From: an uncultured Rothia sp.
GTDB taxonomy: Bacteria > Actinomycetota > Actinomycetes > Actinomycetales > Micrococcaceae
Length of the DNA: 25,970 nucleotides
Assembly (NCBI RefSeq): GCF_937976295.1
Contig: NZ_CALJRY010000331.1
Location: 1-25,970 of the forward strand
Direction: 5' to 3'
Below, in pieces: positions 7,401-14,958 of this stretch. Each line of letters begins with the position of its first letter. Position 1 is the stretch's first letter. A model generated the notes under the pieces. The model was not told the origin of the DNA and ran no database searches. It saw nothing but the letters and a program-made list of their open reading frames with translations. A program made the translations under genes and the position numbers.

Positions 7401-9011
7401 ACCGGGTGCAGGGGCGGGACTATCACCCTCAGCGCTGCCCAGCACGCAGAGCGCCGGGGCGTTCATCTTCTGCTCACGCGGGGAGGCGAACGCATGGGAC
7501 TGCGAAGACTGCGCGAGTGCCCCAGAATTCAGCGCGGTCAGCAGTGGCGCGTAGGTAGCGCTCGCCTGCTGTGGCATGAGAATTAGCGGCGGAACCGATG
7601 AGGAAAGCTCCGACTGCAAGCTGCTCTGCAGGGCCTGCAGATACTTGTCCTGATGCACGCCCGGCAGACAATGCACGCTCACGCCCGGCACCACAGCCAG
7701 AGTCTGCACCAGACGATTGGTTCGCTGCTGATCAGCGCTATCAGCGCCAGCCAGCAGAACGTGCACCGAACCCGGATAACCCGCCACCAGCTGCACCAGG
7801 TAGGCGCGCAGATGCGCCTCCTCCAGCTTCAGGTAGTGACCGAGAGCCGGGGTGGGCAGCGGCAGATAGTGGGGTGCATCCTGCTTCTCCAGCGTGCCCA
7901 GCGGCAGGTTGCGGCCGCGCAGGTAGGGCTGGCGAGGACCGCACCCGAGCACAATAGCCGGGTAGGCGGCATCGTGCAGTGCAGAGGGGCCCGAAATTGC
8001 CAGGTTGCCCGCGGTCGGCAGGGTGAGGGCACGTTCCTTCTCCTGTAGTGCCGCCTGATGAGTCTGCTGCGATGCGGCACGGTTCTCCGCCCGACCGCCA
8101 AAGAAATGCAGAAGCATCAGCAGCGAAGACGCCGCAGACATCAGCAGAAGGAACCACATGCCGGTCACCAGCGCAATAATCAGACCCACCACAATGGGCA
8201 GGCACACGCTCAGCAGAATCTGCTTGAGCTTACGCGGGGCGGGAGGGTTCACCGTCACCGGCTCAAAGGGGTTTCCGGCATCGCCCAGGGGAGCGAGCGT
8301 CTGCGCGGGCTCGTCGGGGGAGGAATCGGGGAAAGAGCCGGGGGTAGCGCTGGTGGCGCTTGCCTTCTCAGCGGTGCGTTCGCCGTCGGCGCCAGGTGAG
8401 GTGAGCATGCAGAGTGAGGAGCCGAGGCGGAATGGCTCGTCCCAGCGCAGGATGCGCGGTTCGGCGCCCTGCGCCTTCTCGCTACCATCGCTTGCGGCGG
8501 GGTGCTTCTCAATCCAGCGGATGCCGGAGCTGTCAGCGTAGAAGCTACCGTGCACCGGCTTGAGGAAGGGGTCCTGCAGGTGAATATGGTGCGGCTGTTC
8601 TCCTCCACGGCCAGCTAGTGCCGCCCTGCCGAGGCTGGTGCGGCCGCGGCTGATGGGGAAGGTTGCGCCCGCGTCGGGTCCGCGCAGAATGTGCAGGAGG
8701 CTGACGGCGGGTGCGTTCGGAATGTGGTTATTGGGCGCATCGGAGGCGCTGGCGGGGCCCTGATTCTGTGCGGGGCGTAGTTGGAACGTCGCCTCTTGTG
8801 CCTTGGTGTGTGCGCCGGGTGCGCAGTGTTGCAGGGCTTGGTTGAGCGCCTGCTCTAGGGCCTGCTGGTGTGCGCTACCCGCGCTGCCGGGGTGCAGCTG
8901 TATTCCGTTGGGTGCCGCCTCGCCGTCGAGTCGGAGTACGCGGGGGTAGGGGAGCGCGTCGGTGGTGTTGTGGTGGTCGAGAAAGAAGAGAGTCATACCC
9001 TCAGGGAACAT
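4455..9011 (-). CDS. EssC/EccC-like FtsK/SpoIIIE ATPase with N-terminal FHA-like region
   Basis: This 1518-residue protein is laid out like EssC of type VII secretion. An FHA-like region (about 103-205: LLHILRGPDAGATFPI, then SLGR, then DPFLKPVHG) is followed by two membrane helices (about 264-303) and a linker domain. The first FtsK-type ATPase has Walker A GTTGAGKS (696-703) and Walker B LLIVVDEF (801-808), followed by ATQRPQG. The second module (about 1045-1230) keeps IVVDGLDSW but has no Walker A. The third has GSRSAGKS (1331-1338) and TLVFVDD (1397-1403). In known systems this ATPase drives export of WXG100 proteins at the membrane. No WXG100, EccB/D/E or mycosin gene is in the window. 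The ATG at 9011 has no clear ribosome binding site; the ATG at 8996 is an alternative preceded too closely by GAGGG. DNA translocation is less likely, because there is no FtsK gamma domain. Confidence 0.85.
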   Translation of the reverse strand: MFPEGMTLFFLDHHNTTDALPYPRVLRLDGEAAPNGIQLHPGSAGSAHQQALEQALNQALQHCAPGAHTKAQEATFQLRPAQNQGPASASDAPNNHIPNAPAVSLLHILRGPDAGATFPISRGRTSLGRAALAGRGGEQPHHIHLQDPFLKPVHGSFYADSSGIRWIEKHPAASDGSEKAQGAEPRILRWDEPFRLGSSLCMLTSPGADGERTAEKASATSATPGSFPDSSPDEPAQTLAPLGDAGNPFEPVTVNPPAPRKLKQILLSVCLPIVVGLIIALVTGMWFLLLMSAASSLLMLLHFFGGRAENRAASQQTHQAALQEKERALTLPTAGNLAISGPSALHDAAYPAIVLGCGPRQPYLRGRNLPLGTLEKQDAPHYLPLPTPALGHYLKLEEAHLRAYLVQLVAGYPGSVHVLLAGADSADQQRTNRLVQTLAVVPGVSVHCLPGVHQDKYLQALQSSLQSELSSSVPPLILMPQQASATYAPLLTALNSGALAQSSQSHAFASPREQKMNAPALCVLGSAEGDSPAPAPGALFGAAWIECTSEGSHRQSIRYRAQGYAAPAVQPTEGVYQVHPLACEGLCQHADGLSVEAFCAALENLYRAGCEQEQGALSEAQVHQSAHLFSSLQFSSLQAQNARQKNRTDDMAVESVLQRWSAQRYASDIRCYLGVSSGGPLNIGLSEHGPHWLLGGTTGAGKSQLLRSLVLSAALRYPPERLGLILVDFKGSAGLGPLAQLPHALSVLSNFDVSAVERALEFLRADIHRREVDLQALGVNSYRDYLASCQAAGTTPRYPELLIVVDEFRMLIDSMPDAMAELMRIATIGRSLGLHLVLATQRPQGAISQDIRANIATSICLRVASAQDSYNLLEHESAAYISAAHPGAGYVRLPDGHSLPFRAPLVDAVPSSSDARPVQVLGLEDGGWRELTAASAAQKLGGNEDELLIRSAQQIRALYEREYAPRNHASRNQVSRGLQKNAAVQDEYCPIPPELPENTPLPVVEAPVSEPVAYGIDPAATPQEPTDSGVASEGYLLGELEIARYGVRRPISWSGQQALALLAQSAERAPMLYGLLAQAFAARTPVVLLTSDGALYRDLEPYAGAFEALVGAQELSHLRFCLEQLRTPNMWGAEDSARPLIVVDGLDSWLEALVRQPDTENLLYDLLSQGCRRGYSVVFTSALNPRGRFAAAAHSTLLSRRFLDADLMRSTSKDYPTPAQSHYCVEGAINEELIGDQPLSASILSPCVASFQELVQVLRGNAASASSGSTPRPGTLLRQFPEYYRMPSTEYVTAAHAACNSQGAKLLVAFDRRQMPVWLSAPAGAVVPVQGSRSAGKSTLLESIAQLNPQLSTLVLEGSGGATGAGGATSAGGATGEPPSVERTRALLDSVKNPARTLVFVDDLQYLSPAVQQLLLERRGEFRAMLVAYTPWPRRASSPLLAALMGCSRALLLAPASLADADMCTVTALPLDRFTQGEQPAGRLVVVDGASVCAAQVPLAPTTAARAVVATQKVPAGV
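4888..4941 (-). repeat. Three 18-bp tandem repeats inside the EssC-like gene
   Basis: Units at 4888-4905, 4906-4923 and 4924-4941 share GTAGCGCCGCCAG and differ by one to three bases at the end. They are in frame and encode repeated AGGAT-type Gly/Ala/Thr units at about residues 1358-1376. These lie in the third ATPase module, just after the strand that follows Walker A. Copy number may vary between strains. Confidence 0.85.
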
Positions 9012-9628
9012 TAAAAAGCGTTAAAGCTCAATAAATTACCTGTATGTGAATTAAAATGTTCGTATTTTTTGAATTTTTCGCCCAATTTTTCAAAAAGCTG
9101 TGGATAAACTACCTCAATTACCTCTCGTATACACCGGCGCGCATCCCGAAAAAGTGCTGATACAGCACTCCTTGCAGCGCGTGTTGTGGCGCCTGAGAGC
9201 CTTGAAAAACCCGCCCCGACCGGTCTTCTTGCATCTGCGGCTCTACGCGGCGGCACATGACCGCAGCACATATGGCAGGGTGAATATTTACCCGTAAATA
9301 AAATTCCTTCCCCAAAAGCCGGCCATAAAAATACGCGGCAGAAAGAACTTTCTCAGACCCGCTTGACCTCGGGGTTCGCGAAGAATATTCACCCAGAGAA
9401 AGAGCGCGCGAACAATAGTCCAAAAGCCCCTAAAAGCACGTCATAAGTATGCGTAGTGCTTGATAAACAGGTATCTTAGATTATGACTATATCCATCACG
9501 GGAGGGGCTTTTTACGCCCACCCGTGCGGATTGCGGCACGACTGAGAACCCTCGGATGTGTCCAATCTGGTAGGTGAATACCGCCCTCGCAGAAGCGGCG
9601 GTGCGCCGTGATAATACAGGAGAAAACA
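9012..9628. promoter_or_regulatory. AT-rich divergent region between the EssC-like gene and glf
   Basis: No convincing gene is seen. The region holds a TTATCCACA DnaA-type box (minus strand, 9107-9099) and several inverted repeats: AGTGCTG/CAGCACT (9153-9169), AGAAAG/CTTTCT (9340-9353), and AAAAGCCCCT (9422-9431) with AGGGGCTTTT (9503-9512). GGTGAATA occurs at 9279-9286 and 9573-9580, and inverted at 9386-9393. Promoters for both flanking transcription units should lie here. Two overlapping frames (9100-9297 plus, 9118-9423 minus) have no recognisable content. Confidence 0.4.
9460..9487 (+). promoter_or_regulatory. Candidate promoter of the glf operon
   Basis: TTGATA (9460-9465) and TATGAC (9482-9487) are separated by 16 bases. 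They would give a transcript with a leader of about 135 bases before glf. The distal part of the AAAAGCCCCT/AGGGGCTTTT inverted repeat would lie in that leader. Confidence 0.4.
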
Positions 9629-10816
9629 TTGACCGCTGACCTCGTAGTAGTCGGTTCGGGCCTCTTTGGTCTGACCATCGCAGAACAGGCTGCCACTGAG
9701 CTGGGCCTGAAGGTTGCCCTGCTGGACCGCCGTTCCCACATCGGTGGTAACGCATACAGCGAGAAGGAGAAGCAGACCGGTATTGAGGTGCACCGCTACG
9801 GTGCGCACCTGTTCCACACCTCCAACGAGCGTGTCTGGGAGTACGTGAACCGTTTCACCGAGTTCACCAACTACGTACACCGCGTGTACACCCGCCACAA
9901 CGGCATCGTGTACCCCATGCCCATTAACCTGGGTACCATCAACCAGTTCTTCAACGCCGCTTACTCTCCCGCAGAGGCAAAGGCGCTCATCGCTGAGCAG
10001 GCTGGCGAGCTGGCTGGCACCGACCCGCAGAACCTGAACGATAAGGGTATCTCCCTGATTGGCCGCCCCCTGTACGAGGCGTTCATCAAGCACTACACCG
10101 CTAAGCAGTGGCAGACCCCGCCGGAAGAGTTGCCGGCATCTATCATTTCCCGCCTGCCGGTTCGCTACAACTACGACAACCGCTACTTCAACGACAAGTA
10201 CGAAGGTCTGCCTGTTGACGGCTACGCAGCATGGCTGGAGCGTATGGCGGCGCACCCGAACATTGAGGTGCACCTGAACACTGACTTCTTCGAGCCCGGT
10301 CACCAGTACTCTCGCGAGAACGTTCTGGGTCAGATTCCCGTGGTCTACACCGGCCCGGTTGACCGCTACTTTGACTACGCTGAGGGCGACCTGTCCTGGC
10401 GTACCATCGACCTGGAAGAAGAAGTCCTGCCGATTGAGGACTTCCAGGGTTGCTCCGTGATGAACTACCCCGATGCTGATGTTCCGTTCACCCGCATCCA
10501 CGAGTTCCGTCACTTCCACCCCGAGCGTGACTACACCAAGGACGCAACCGTCATTATGCGCGAGTACTCTCGCTTCGCTAACAAGGGTGACGAGCCGTAC
10601 TACCCGGTCAACACCTCCGTGGACCGTGAGAAGCTGCTGGCGTACCGCGACCTGGCTAAGGGCGAGAACAACGTGCTGTTCGGCGGCCGCCTGGGCACCT
10701 ACAAGTACCTGGATATGCACATGGCTATCGGTGCTGCACTGTCCATGTTCGATAACAAGATCCGCCCGCACTTTGCTGACGGTGCGAAGCTCGAGTCCGG
10801 TGGTGTTGACGCATAA
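9629..10816 (+). CDS. glf: UDP-galactopyranose mutase
   Basis: Glf converts UDP-galactopyranose to UDP-galactofuranose using reduced FAD, in the cytoplasm. The 395-residue product begins with a Rossmann FAD motif (VVVGSGLFGLTIAE, Gly9/Gly11/Gly14) followed by the family signature RRSHIGGNAYSE. It retains the active-site region YTGPVDRYFDY and the C-terminal FGGRLGTYKYLDMHMAIGAA. The start is probably the TTG at 9629: AGGAG (9618-9622) lies six bases upstream, and starting there puts the FAD fold at the usual distance. A GTG at 9608 would add seven residues and swallow the binding site. The length is normal for the family. The gene heads an operon, with glfT2 two bases after its stop codon. 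This pairing matches M. tuberculosis glf-glfT2 (Rv3809c-Rv3808c). Confidence 0.95.
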   Translation: MTADLVVVGSGLFGLTIAEQAATELGLKVALLDRRSHIGGNAYSEKEKQTGIEVHRYGAHLFHTSNERVWEYVNRFTEFTNYVHRVYTRHNGIVYPMPINLGTINQFFNAAYSPAEAKALIAEQAGELAGTDPQNLNDKGISLIGRPLYEAFIKHYTAKQWQTPPEELPASIISRLPVRYNYDNRYFNDKYEGLPVDGYAAWLERMAAHPNIEVHLNTDFFEPGHQYSRENVLGQIPVVYTGPVDRYFDYAEGDLSWRTIDLEEEVLPIEDFQGCSVMNYPDADVPFTRIHEFRHFHPERDYTKDATVIMREYSRFANKGDEPYYPVNTSVDREKLLAYRDLAKGENNVLFGGRLGTYKYLDMHMAIGAALSMFDNKIRPHFADGAKLESGGVDA

Positions 10817-10818
10817 CC

Positions 10819-12825
10819 ATGGCTGATAAGACTTTGAAGAACCTGCAGCGGGTTATTTTCCCGAGCGCAGTTGAGACCGACGTCGTCCCCCTGTACGTGG
10901 ACGCGAGTGTCGCAACCGGCGTTCAGCTGCCCACCCGTATTGATGGTGACGCTTCCACCTCCATTGCGGAGGCGATGAACACCTCCGGTCAGTCTGTGTC
11001 GAGCGCCAGCGCGAACCGTGATGCCGCGAACAGCCTGAACAGCCGCCGCTCCATTACCGTGAACGCGGGCCAGAGCCTGTCTTTCGGCACCTACTTCAAC
11101 GCGTTTCCCGCCTCGTACTGGCGCCGCTGGACCGACCTGAAGAAGGTCGTGCTGAGCGTTCAGACTCGCGGCGAGGGCATGGTCATTGTGTACAAGTCGA
11201 ATGGCCGTGGCGTGATTCAGCGCGTGGATGCGAAGCTGCTCTCCGGCGAGGAGACCAACACCTTCACCCTGCCCCTGGCACCGTTCGGTGACGGCGGCTG
11301 GTACTGGTTCGACCTGGCTGGTACTACTGATCTTGAGCTGATTGAAGCGAACTGGCTGGGCGATATTGAGCCCCGCGCAGACGTGAAGGCTGGCCAGGCG
11401 ACCGTGCAGATTACCACCATGAACAAGGTGGAGTACTGCATTAACAACATTCGTGCTCTGGGTGAGAGCCCCGAGATTTTCGATGCTGTGCACGAGTTCC
11501 TGATTGTGGATCAGGGCACCCAGAAGGTGCAGGACCACGAGGACTTCGAAGAGGTCGTCAAGCCCCTCTCCGGTAAGTTCCGCATTATCAACCAGGGCAA
11601 CCTGGGTGGTTCCGGCGGCTTCTCGCGCGGCATGTTCGAGGCTGTCAACAACGGCTCCGATTACGTGCTGCTGCTCGATGACGACGTCATCGTTGAGCCC
11701 GAGTCGATCCTGCGTATGGTGACCTTCGCGAACTACTGCAAGGAACCCACCATCGTGGGTGCGCACATGTTCGACATGTTTGACCGTTCGGTCCTGCACG
11801 CGTTCGGTGAGGTTGTTGACCCGTGGCGTAACTTCTACGCTAAGCCGCACGAAGACATGGCGATGGGCCACAACCTGGGCCACCACAACCTGCGTAACAC
11901 CCCGTGGCTGCACCGCCGCGTGGACGTGGACTACAACGGCTGGTGGATGTGCCTCATCCCGACCACCGTCATTAAGGAAATCGGTCTGTCTCTGCCCCTG
12001 TTCCTGAAGTGGGATGACGCTGAGTACGGTCTGCGCGCTAAGGCCGCGGGCTTCGCTACCGTGTCCTTCCCCGGTGCGGGTGTGTGGCACGTGTCCTGGA
12101 CCGATAAGGATGACTCCGTCGGCTGGCAGGCGTACTACCACGAGCGCAACCGCCTCATTACGGCGCTGCTGCACTCGCCCTTCGATAAGGGTGGCCGCGT
12201 GCTACTGGAGTCCCTGTTCTTGGACGTCAAGCACACCCTGTCCATGCAGTACTACACCGAGGCTGGCCGCCTGATGGCGCTGGAGGATCTGCTTTCTGGC
12301 CCCGATCACCTGCACCCCTCGCTCTCGCAGCGTCTGCCGGTGATTCGTGCGATGGCTAAGGAGTACCCGGAGTCTCAGGTGAAGCCGAACGTGGATGATT
12401 TCCCGGCTATCCAGACGAAGAAGCCTCCGTTCCGTGGCCGCCGTTCCTTCGCGTCCCCGGGCTATAAGAAGCTTGCTTCGTGGACCGCGAAGACTGTTGC
12501 TCGTCAGCTGTTCAAGCCGGTGAGCGAAGAGGCGAAGGCTCACCCGCAGATTCAGCTGAACTACGGTGAGACGAACTGGTGGACCCTGTCAAAGTTCGAT
12601 TCGGCTCTGGCGACTAACGCTGAGGGTACCGGCCTGTTCTGGTACCGCCGCGACCCCGAGCAGCTCAAGTCGAAGCTGGCTCAGGCCGCTAAGCTGCACG
12701 TTCAGCTGGTGACCGGCTGGGAGAAGCTGCGTGAGCAGTACCGTTCGAAGGCTGCTGAGGTTGCCTCCTACGATGCGTGGGCTAAGACCTTTGCCGAGCA
12801 TACGGATTCTGAGCTGACCCGATGA
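10819..12825 (+). CDS. glfT2: Galactofuranosyltransferase GlfT2-like (galactan polymerase)
   Basis: This 668-residue protein resembles GlfT2, the processive GT2-family enzyme that builds beta-linked galactofuranan from UDP-Galf at the inner membrane face. The order is an N-terminal beta-sandwich (about 75-190), a GT-A domain from about 195, and a helical C-terminal domain. The GT-A domain carries NLGGSGGFSRG, the metal-binding LLLDDD (284-289), the catalytic-type WDDAEYG (398-404) and GVWHVSW with His424. The mycobacterial enzyme is 637 residues; a Ser/Ala/Asn-rich insert at about 44-70 accounts for part of the extra length. It starts at ATG 10819, two bases after glf, and its stop overlaps the next gene (ATGA). 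Only one Galf transferase is present; the initiating GlfT1 is not in the window. The exact polymer linkage cannot be read from the sequence. Confidence 0.9.
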   Translation: MADKTLKNLQRVIFPSAVETDVVPLYVDASVATGVQLPTRIDGDASTSIAEAMNTSGQSVSSASANRDAANSLNSRRSITVNAGQSLSFGTYFNAFPASYWRRWTDLKKVVLSVQTRGEGMVIVYKSNGRGVIQRVDAKLLSGEETNTFTLPLAPFGDGGWYWFDLAGTTDLELIEANWLGDIEPRADVKAGQATVQITTMNKVEYCINNIRALGESPEIFDAVHEFLIVDQGTQKVQDHEDFEEVVKPLSGKFRIINQGNLGGSGGFSRGMFEAVNNGSDYVLLLDDDVIVEPESILRMVTFANYCKEPTIVGAHMFDMFDRSVLHAFGEVVDPWRNFYAKPHEDMAMGHNLGHHNLRNTPWLHRRVDVDYNGWWMCLIPTTVIKEIGLSLPLFLKWDDAEYGLRAKAAGFATVSFPGAGVWHVSWTDKDDSVGWQAYYHERNRLITALLHSPFDKGGRVLLESLFLDVKHTLSMQYYTEAGRLMALEDLLSGPDHLHPSLSQRLPVIRAMAKEYPESQVKPNVDDFPAIQTKKPPFRGRRSFASPGYKKLASWTAKTVARQLFKPVSEEAKAHPQIQLNYGETNWWTLSKFDSALATNAEGTGLFWYRRDPEQLKSKLAQAAKLHVQLVTGWEKLREQYRSKAAEVASYDAWAKTFAEHTDSELTR

Positions 12826-13703
12826 ACGATCTGAAGTCTGTTCCCCTGAAGGCGCCCGGCCGTGGGCGCGGCATCCTGGATGCGGTGAAGAACCGCTACC
12901 TGCTTCGACTGCTGGTCGATAAGGAAATCCAGGTCCGCTACCGCGGCTCGGTGCTGGGCATTTTGTGGTCGTACATTAAGCCGGGTGTGCAGTTCCTGGT
13001 GTTCTACATTGCCATGGGTATGTTCCTTGGCTTGGAACGCGGTATGCACAACTATGCGGTGTACCTGTTCTCGGGCATGATTGCCATTAACTTCTTCTCG
13101 GAGGGTTTTGGTAATGGTGCTCGCGCCATGGTGGTTAACAGCGCGCTGATTCGTAAGATTTACCTGCCGCGTGAGCTGTTCTCGCTGTCGACGGTGTGGG
13201 TGGCTCTGGTGCATTTTGTGCCTCAGATTGCTGTGATGCTGTTGGCCTGCTTCTTGGTGGGTTGGTCCCCGACCTTCCTGGCGTTGGGGTCGATTCTGGC
13301 GGGCATGCTCATCGTGATGCTGTTGTCCTATGGTTTGGGTCTGATCTTCGGTGTGGCGAACGTGTTCTTCCGCGATTCGGAGAACATCGTGGACATGCTG
13401 CTGATGGTGGCTACCTGGTTCTCGCCGGTGCTGTACTCCTGGACCATGGTGCGTGACACCCTGTACCCGTGGGTGTTTAACGTGTTCATGCTTAACCCGC
13501 TGACCGTTGCGGTGGAGCTGTTCCACTATGGCTTCTGGCATCCGACGCTCCGTCCTGAGGATTTGGCGCTTCCTTCTTCGCAGGTGGTTCCGTATCTCTT
13601 CAGCTTCTGGACTCCGATTGCCATTGGTATTTCTCTGCTGACCGTTTTGATTGGTGATTTGCTCTTCCGTAAGTTTGAGGGCAACTTCGCCCAGGAGCTC
13701 TGA
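12822..13703 (+). CDS. wzm: ABC-2 type polysaccharide export permease (Wzm-like)
   Basis: This 293-residue membrane protein has the ABC-2 export permease pattern. An amphipathic N-terminal region with DKEIQVRYRGSVLGILWSYIKP precedes about six membrane helices. The conserved cytoplasmic stretch ALIRKIYLPRELFSLSTV and the signature VFFRDSENIVDMLLMVATWFSP follow. It is most like the permeases that move lipid-linked cell-wall galactan or teichoic acid across the membrane (Rv3783/RfbD-like). The ATG at 12822 overlaps the glfT2 stop by four bases, so translation is probably coupled. Its ATPase partner follows immediately. A cargo containing galactofuranose is inferred from this operon context. Confidence 0.9.
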   Translation: MNDLKSVPLKAPGRGRGILDAVKNRYLLRLLVDKEIQVRYRGSVLGILWSYIKPGVQFLVFYIAMGMFLGLERGMHNYAVYLFSGMIAINFFSEGFGNGARAMVVNSALIRKIYLPRELFSLSTVWVALVHFVPQIAVMLLACFLVGWSPTFLALGSILAGMLIVMLLSYGLGLIFGVANVFFRDSENIVDMLLMVATWFSPVLYSWTMVRDTLYPWVFNVFMLNPLTVAVELFHYGFWHPTLRPEDLALPSSQVVPYLFSFWTPIAIGISLLTVLIGDLLFRKFEGNFAQEL

Positions 13704-13707
13704 TTCT

Positions 13708-14481
13708 GTGGATATTAAGAAGCTTGAGTTCCCGCCGGTGAGCCCGGACGCTCCCGTGGTGATTCGCGTGGAGAATTTGGTGAAGCGCTTCGTTCTGCGC
13801 CACACCCGTTCGATGAAGGAAGCTTTTGTGTGGCTGATTAAGGGCCGCAAGGGTGATCTTTCGGAGAAGTTCAATGCGCTCAACGGCGTGAGCCTGGATA
13901 TTCGTCAGGGTGAGCGTGTGGCTCTTCTGGGTCTGAACGGCTCGGGTAAGTCCACGCTGCTGAAGATGATTTCTGGCGTGATGCGCGCCGATGAGGGTGA
14001 GGTTCTCACTCGCGGCAATATTGCGGGTCTGATTGAGGTGGGCGCTGGTTTCCACCCTGATCTGACCGGTCGCGATAACGTGTACCTCAACGGCGCGATT
14101 TTGGGTATGTCCAAGGAGGAGATTGAGGCTTCCTTCGATTCGATTGTGGATTTCGCTGAGATTCACGACTTTATCGATACCGAGGTGAAGTTCTACTCTT
14201 CGGGTATGTACCTGCGTCTGGCATTCTCGGTTGCGGTTCATACGAACCCGGATATCTTCCTGGTGGATGAGATTCTTGCGGTGGGCGATGAGCCGTTCCA
14301 GAAGAAGTGTATTGCGAAGATTCAGGAGCTGTGCTCTGCCGGTAAGACTCTTGTCGTGGTGAGCCATGACCTGGATTTGGTTTCTAAGATTTGTGACCGC
14401 GGTGTGGTGCTGGAGCACGGTAACCTGCGTTTTGACGGTCCGATTAAGAAAGCCGTGAAGGTGATTCGTGGCGGCGACTAA
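13708..14481 (+). CDS. wzt: ABC polysaccharide export ATPase (Wzt-like, no C-terminal sugar-binding domain)
   Basis: This is the cytoplasmic ATPase partner of the Wzm-like permease. From the GTG at 13708 it has 257 residues. Walker A is GLNGSGKST (75-83), the signature is YSSGM (163-167), Walker B is IFLVDE (183-188) and the H-loop histidine is His220. GAGFHPDLTGRDNVYLNGAILG is the characteristic export-ATPase stretch. An ATG at 13651 lies inside the permease gene and has no family-like sequence after it. GTG 13708 follows AGGAG (13693-13697) at ten bases and sits two codons past the permease stop. The protein ends soon after the ATPase fold. It therefore lacks the C-terminal glycan-recognition domain of some Wzt proteins, as in the mycobacterial Rv3781 type. 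It is the last gene before a terminator. Confidence 0.9.
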   Translation: MDIKKLEFPPVSPDAPVVIRVENLVKRFVLRHTRSMKEAFVWLIKGRKGDLSEKFNALNGVSLDIRQGERVALLGLNGSGKSTLLKMISGVMRADEGEVLTRGNIAGLIEVGAGFHPDLTGRDNVYLNGAILGMSKEEIEASFDSIVDFAEIHDFIDTEVKFYSSGMYLRLAFSVAVHTNPDIFLVDEILAVGDEPFQKKCIAKIQELCSAGKTLVVVSHDLDLVSKICDRGVVLEHGNLRFDGPIKKAVKVIRGGD

Positions 14482-14503
14482 CCGCTAGGTGATTGCTGGT
14501 GAT

Positions 14504-14542
14504 GGGGCGTGTATTCCCGATGGGGGAGTGCACGCCCCTTTG
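14504..14542 (+). terminator. Intrinsic terminator of the glf-glfT2-wzm-wzt operon
   Basis: GGGGCGTG (14504-14511) and CACGCCCC (14531-14538) are perfect 8-base arms with CCC/GGG inside the loop. A short TTT follows. It lies 22 bases after the wzt stop. Confidence 0.75.
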
Positions 14543-14958
14543 CTGTGCCCGAATGTTGTGCCTGAGAAGTTGTTGTTGCTCGATAGGGTTCTGGCGTTTC
14601 AGCTGGAGCGGCAGGGGGAGGCAGCAGTGGCGGTTGCGGGGGTTTTAAGACGAAATGTTACGTGTGCACCGAGTGCAAGATGGCGGTGGTCGGCGGTAAA
14701 CGGTTCGGGAGGCGCACGTGCAGCTGTTCTGCAAGTCACAGCTGACTAGGCGTTTTGGATTTTAGTGCACATTAGGTAAAGGTATATGCAATTCTATGCA
14801 TCAAAAATACTCAAATACTATACTCGTAAATATTAAGGGGTGTTTTATTACATTTTGATAAATTTGATGCGCAGAGGGTAGGGTGATGGTGGCATTGATG
14901 TATCAATGCTTCACCGTATTCCACACAACCACACCGCACACAGCATCGGATTATTTCA
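14543..14958. promoter_or_regulatory. Non-coding region upstream of tadA, AT-rich in its middle part
   Basis: No gene is seen. Bases from about 14755 to 14870 are markedly AT-rich, with a repeated AAATACT (14814-14820 and nearby) and TATACT at 14819-14824. TTGATA (14855-14860) and TAGGGT (14879-14884), 18 bases apart, are a possible tadA promoter. A perfect inverted repeat GCATTGAT-GT-ATCAATGC (14892-14909) lies just downstream of it and could be an operator or a leader hairpin. Confidence 0.4.

Noticed and set aside
9118..9423. 101-codon minus-strand frame upstream of the EssC-like gene, considered as a WXG100 partner
   Set aside because: No Trp-x-Gly motif, no paired-helix pattern and no ribosome binding site. 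It lies within palindrome-rich AT-rich DNA.
9012..9628. Replication origin
   Set aside because: Only one DnaA-type box is seen, and no dnaA, dnaN or parAB genes are adjacent.
10699..12174. Long minus-strand open frame of 491 codons opposite glf and glfT2
   Set aside because: It mirrors the strong codon bias of the real genes, has no ribosome binding site and gives no recognisable protein.
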